From an uncultured Clostridium sp. (GTDB taxonomy: Bacteria; Bacillota_A; Clostridia; TANB77; CAG-508): 15,684 bases of DNA. The translations under genes were made by a program, and so were the position numbers. The notes beneath the pieces are model-generated. The model searched no databases. It saw nothing but the letters and a program-made list of their open reading frames with translations, and had not been told where the DNA came from. Within the stretch, counting starts at the first letter, position 1. Every line of letters begins with the position of its first letter. The stretch covers positions 1 to 15,684 of the forward strand of contig CAJKKA010000029.1 in NCBI GenBank assembly GCA_905200315.1, written 5' to 3'. Positions 14,256 through 15,684 of this stretch are shown here, piece after piece.

Positions 14256-15518
14256 ATGAAAGATTTTTTAGGAATAGAAAATGCAAGAGCAATTCAGGTT
14301 TTAGATTCAAGAGGAAATCCAACAGTTCAAGTTGAAGTTGTAACTGAACATGGATTTTCTGGAACAGCTATTGTTCCTTCAGGTGCTTCTACAGGAAGCT
14401 TTGAAGCAGTAGAGTTACGCGATGGCAATAAAGAAAAATATTTAGGTAAAAGTGTTGAAATTGCAGTAGAAAATGTAAATAAAAAAATAGCAAGTAAATT
14501 AATTGGTATGAATGTATATGAACAAAGAAAGGTAGATAATTTTCTAATAGAATTAGATGGAACAAAAAATAAGTCTAGATTAGGAGCAAATGCACTTTTG
14601 GGAATTTCTTTAGCTGTTGCAAAAGCTGCTGCGAATTCACTTGGAATAGGATTATATCAATATATAGGAGGAATAAATGCAACAGAAATGCCAATTCCAA
14701 TGATGAATATTTTAAATGGAGGAAAGCATTCAGATAACAATATAAGTATGCAGGAATTTATGATAATTCCTGTAGGAACAAAAAGTTTTGCTAAAAGATT
14801 GCAAATAGGAACAGAAGTATACCATAATTTAAAGAAAATTTTAAAAGAAAGTGGACATGTAATTTCAGTTGGAGATGAAGGTGGTTTTGCACCAAACTTG
14901 GAAAATGAAGAAGAAGCAATAGAAAGCATAATAAAAGCAATAGAAAAAGCAGGTTATAAACCAGGAGTAGATGTATGTTTAGCCTTAGATGTAGCAAGTA
15001 CAGAAATGTATGATGAAGCAAAGAAGGAAGGAAAAGACGGCTATTTATTCTGGAAAACAGGAGAATATAAAACAAAAGAAGAAATGATAGATTATTTGTG
15101 TATGTTAGTAGAAAAATATCCTATAATTTCAATAGAAGATGGACTAGCAGAAGAAGATTGGGAAGCTTGGAAAATACTAACGGAAAAAATAGGAGATAAA
15201 TGCCAGCTTGTAGGAGATGACTTATTTGTAACAAATGTAGAAAGACTAGAAAAAGGAATAACAAATAAAATTGCAAATGCAATATTAATAAAATTTAATC
15301 AGATAGGAACATTAACAGAAACATTAGATGCAATAAAAATGGCTCAAAAATACGGCTATAAAACAATAATTTCGCATCGCTCTGGAGAAACAGAAGACAC
15401 TACTATAGCCGATTTAGCAGTAGCAGTAAATGCAGGGCAAATAAAAACAGGAGCACCTTGTAGAACAGATAGAGTAGCAAAATACAATAGACTTTTAAAT
15501 ATAGAGGAAGAGATATAG
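14256..15518 (+). CDS. eno: Enolase (phosphopyruvate hydratase)
   Basis: Enolase interconverts 2-phosphoglycerate and phosphoenolpyruvate in glycolysis. The 420-aa protein is near normal length (about 430). The N-terminus has [19 protein letters not shown] and the mobile loop [17 protein letters not shown]. Catalytic and metal residues are in place: Glu208 ([11 protein letters not shown]), Asp245, Glu294 (SIEDG), Asp321 (VGDD), the base Lys346 (LIKFNQ), His374 ([10 protein letters not shown]) and Lys397. ATGGAGG a few bases upstream is the Shine-Dalgarno. The 82-base gap after the GNAT gene is nearly pure A/T; I see no clear promoter or GC-containing terminator there. A terminator-like hairpin follows the stop. 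Confidence 0.98.
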   Translation: MKDFLGIENARAIQVLDSRGNPTVQVEVVTEHGFSGTAIVPSGASTGSFEAVELRDGNKEKYLGKSVEIAVENVNKKIASKLIGMNVYEQRKVDNFLIELDGTKNKSRLGANALLGISLAVAKAAANSLGIGLYQYIGGINATEMPIPMMNILNGGKHSDNNISMQEFMIIPVGTKSFAKRLQIGTEVYHNLKKILKESGHVISVGDEGGFAPNLENEEEAIESIIKAIEKAGYKPGVDVCLALDVASTEMYDEAKKEGKDGYLFWKTGEYKTKEEMIDYLCMLVEKYPIISIEDGLAEEDWEAWKILTEKIGDKCQLVGDDLFVTNVERLEKGITNKIANAILIKFNQIGTLTETLDAIKMAQKYGYKTIISHRSGETEDTTIADLAVAVNAGQIKTGAPCRTDRVAKYNRLLNIEEEI

Positions 15519-15539
15519 TAAAAAATATAATTAAAAATT

Positions 15540-15581
15540 ATAAAAGGCAAAATAGTTTAGAAAAATTTTTTTGCCTTTTAT
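15540..15581 (+). terminator. Hairpin terminator after eno
   Basis: ATAAAAGGCAAAA (15540-15552) pairs perfectly with TTTTGCCTTTTAT (15569-15581), a 13-bp stem around a 16-base A/T loop that can pair further. It begins 22 bases after the eno stop. The run of T after the stem is short, so efficiency is uncertain. Confidence 0.6.
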
Positions 15582-15684
15582 GTTATATAAAATTGATATT
15601 TTATAAAAAAAATAAAAAAATTTGAAAAATGTAGTGTTACAATTGATGTGAAACAAAAAATATAGAAAAAAAGTGATTCAAGTA

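Noticed and set aside
15582..15684. Promoter-like TTGATA/TTGAAA and TACAAT words and a GTG near the right edge
   Set aside because: Spacings between the boxes are wrong, no Shine-Dalgarno precedes the GTG, and only a few codons remain in the window.

Overview
The window is AT-rich (roughly 30% GC), has strong Shine-Dalgarno sites, A/T-ending codons and AGA as the main arginine codon. Gene content and order fit a low-GC Bacillota, most likely Clostridia: ylxM-ffh-rpsP-khpA-rimM-trmD-rplS, pyruvate phosphate dikinase, and a PASTA-containing class B penicillin-binding protein. The species cannot be named from this sequence. Most of the window is housekeeping.

Layout. Positions 1-55 are GC-rich and do not look like the gene that follows; they may be a junction or chimeric contig end. 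From about 54 to 1118 is the C-terminal part of a class B penicillin-binding protein. After a sigma-A-type promoter comes a seven-gene plus-strand run (1195-5262) for protein targeting and ribosome/tRNA maturation: ylxM, ffh, rpsP, khpA, rimM, trmD, rplS. It ends at an intrinsic terminator. rplS carries an acidic Ala/Glu-rich C-terminal tail. ppdK (5397-8024, TTG start) follows.

The 365-base gap after ppdK holds two repeat structures: a 188-bp MITE-like inverted repeat with a GC-rich core, and a 71-bp pair of opposed REP-like hairpins bounded by TTGTAG/CTACAA. Next are a P-loop nucleotide-kinase-like gene (8390-8965) and an unrecognised 83-aa gene (9041-9292). The small gene has a near-consensus promoter with a palindromic operator candidate between its -35 and -10 boxes. 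A bidirectional terminator (9309-9358) separates this block from a converging minus-strand operon.

The minus-strand operon (13351 down to 9364) is tsaE-tsaB-rimI-lon-like. Two genes make the tRNA t6A modification, one is a GNAT acetyltransferase and the last is a LonB-type AAA+ protease. They are tightly packed or overlapping behind one good promoter. Ribosome-binding sites argue for start codons downstream of the longest frames in tsaB and the protease gene. Divergently, on the plus strand, lie a RimJ/RimL-like GNAT gene and enolase (eno), the latter followed by a hairpin terminator. Enolase and pyruvate phosphate dikinase both act on phosphoenolpyruvate. The last ~100 bases (15582-15684) are AT-rich and hold no gene I can support.

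I see no clear novel multi-gene system. The best leads are the tightly controlled 83-aa gene, the repeats beside ppdK, the L19 tail and the anomalous left end.
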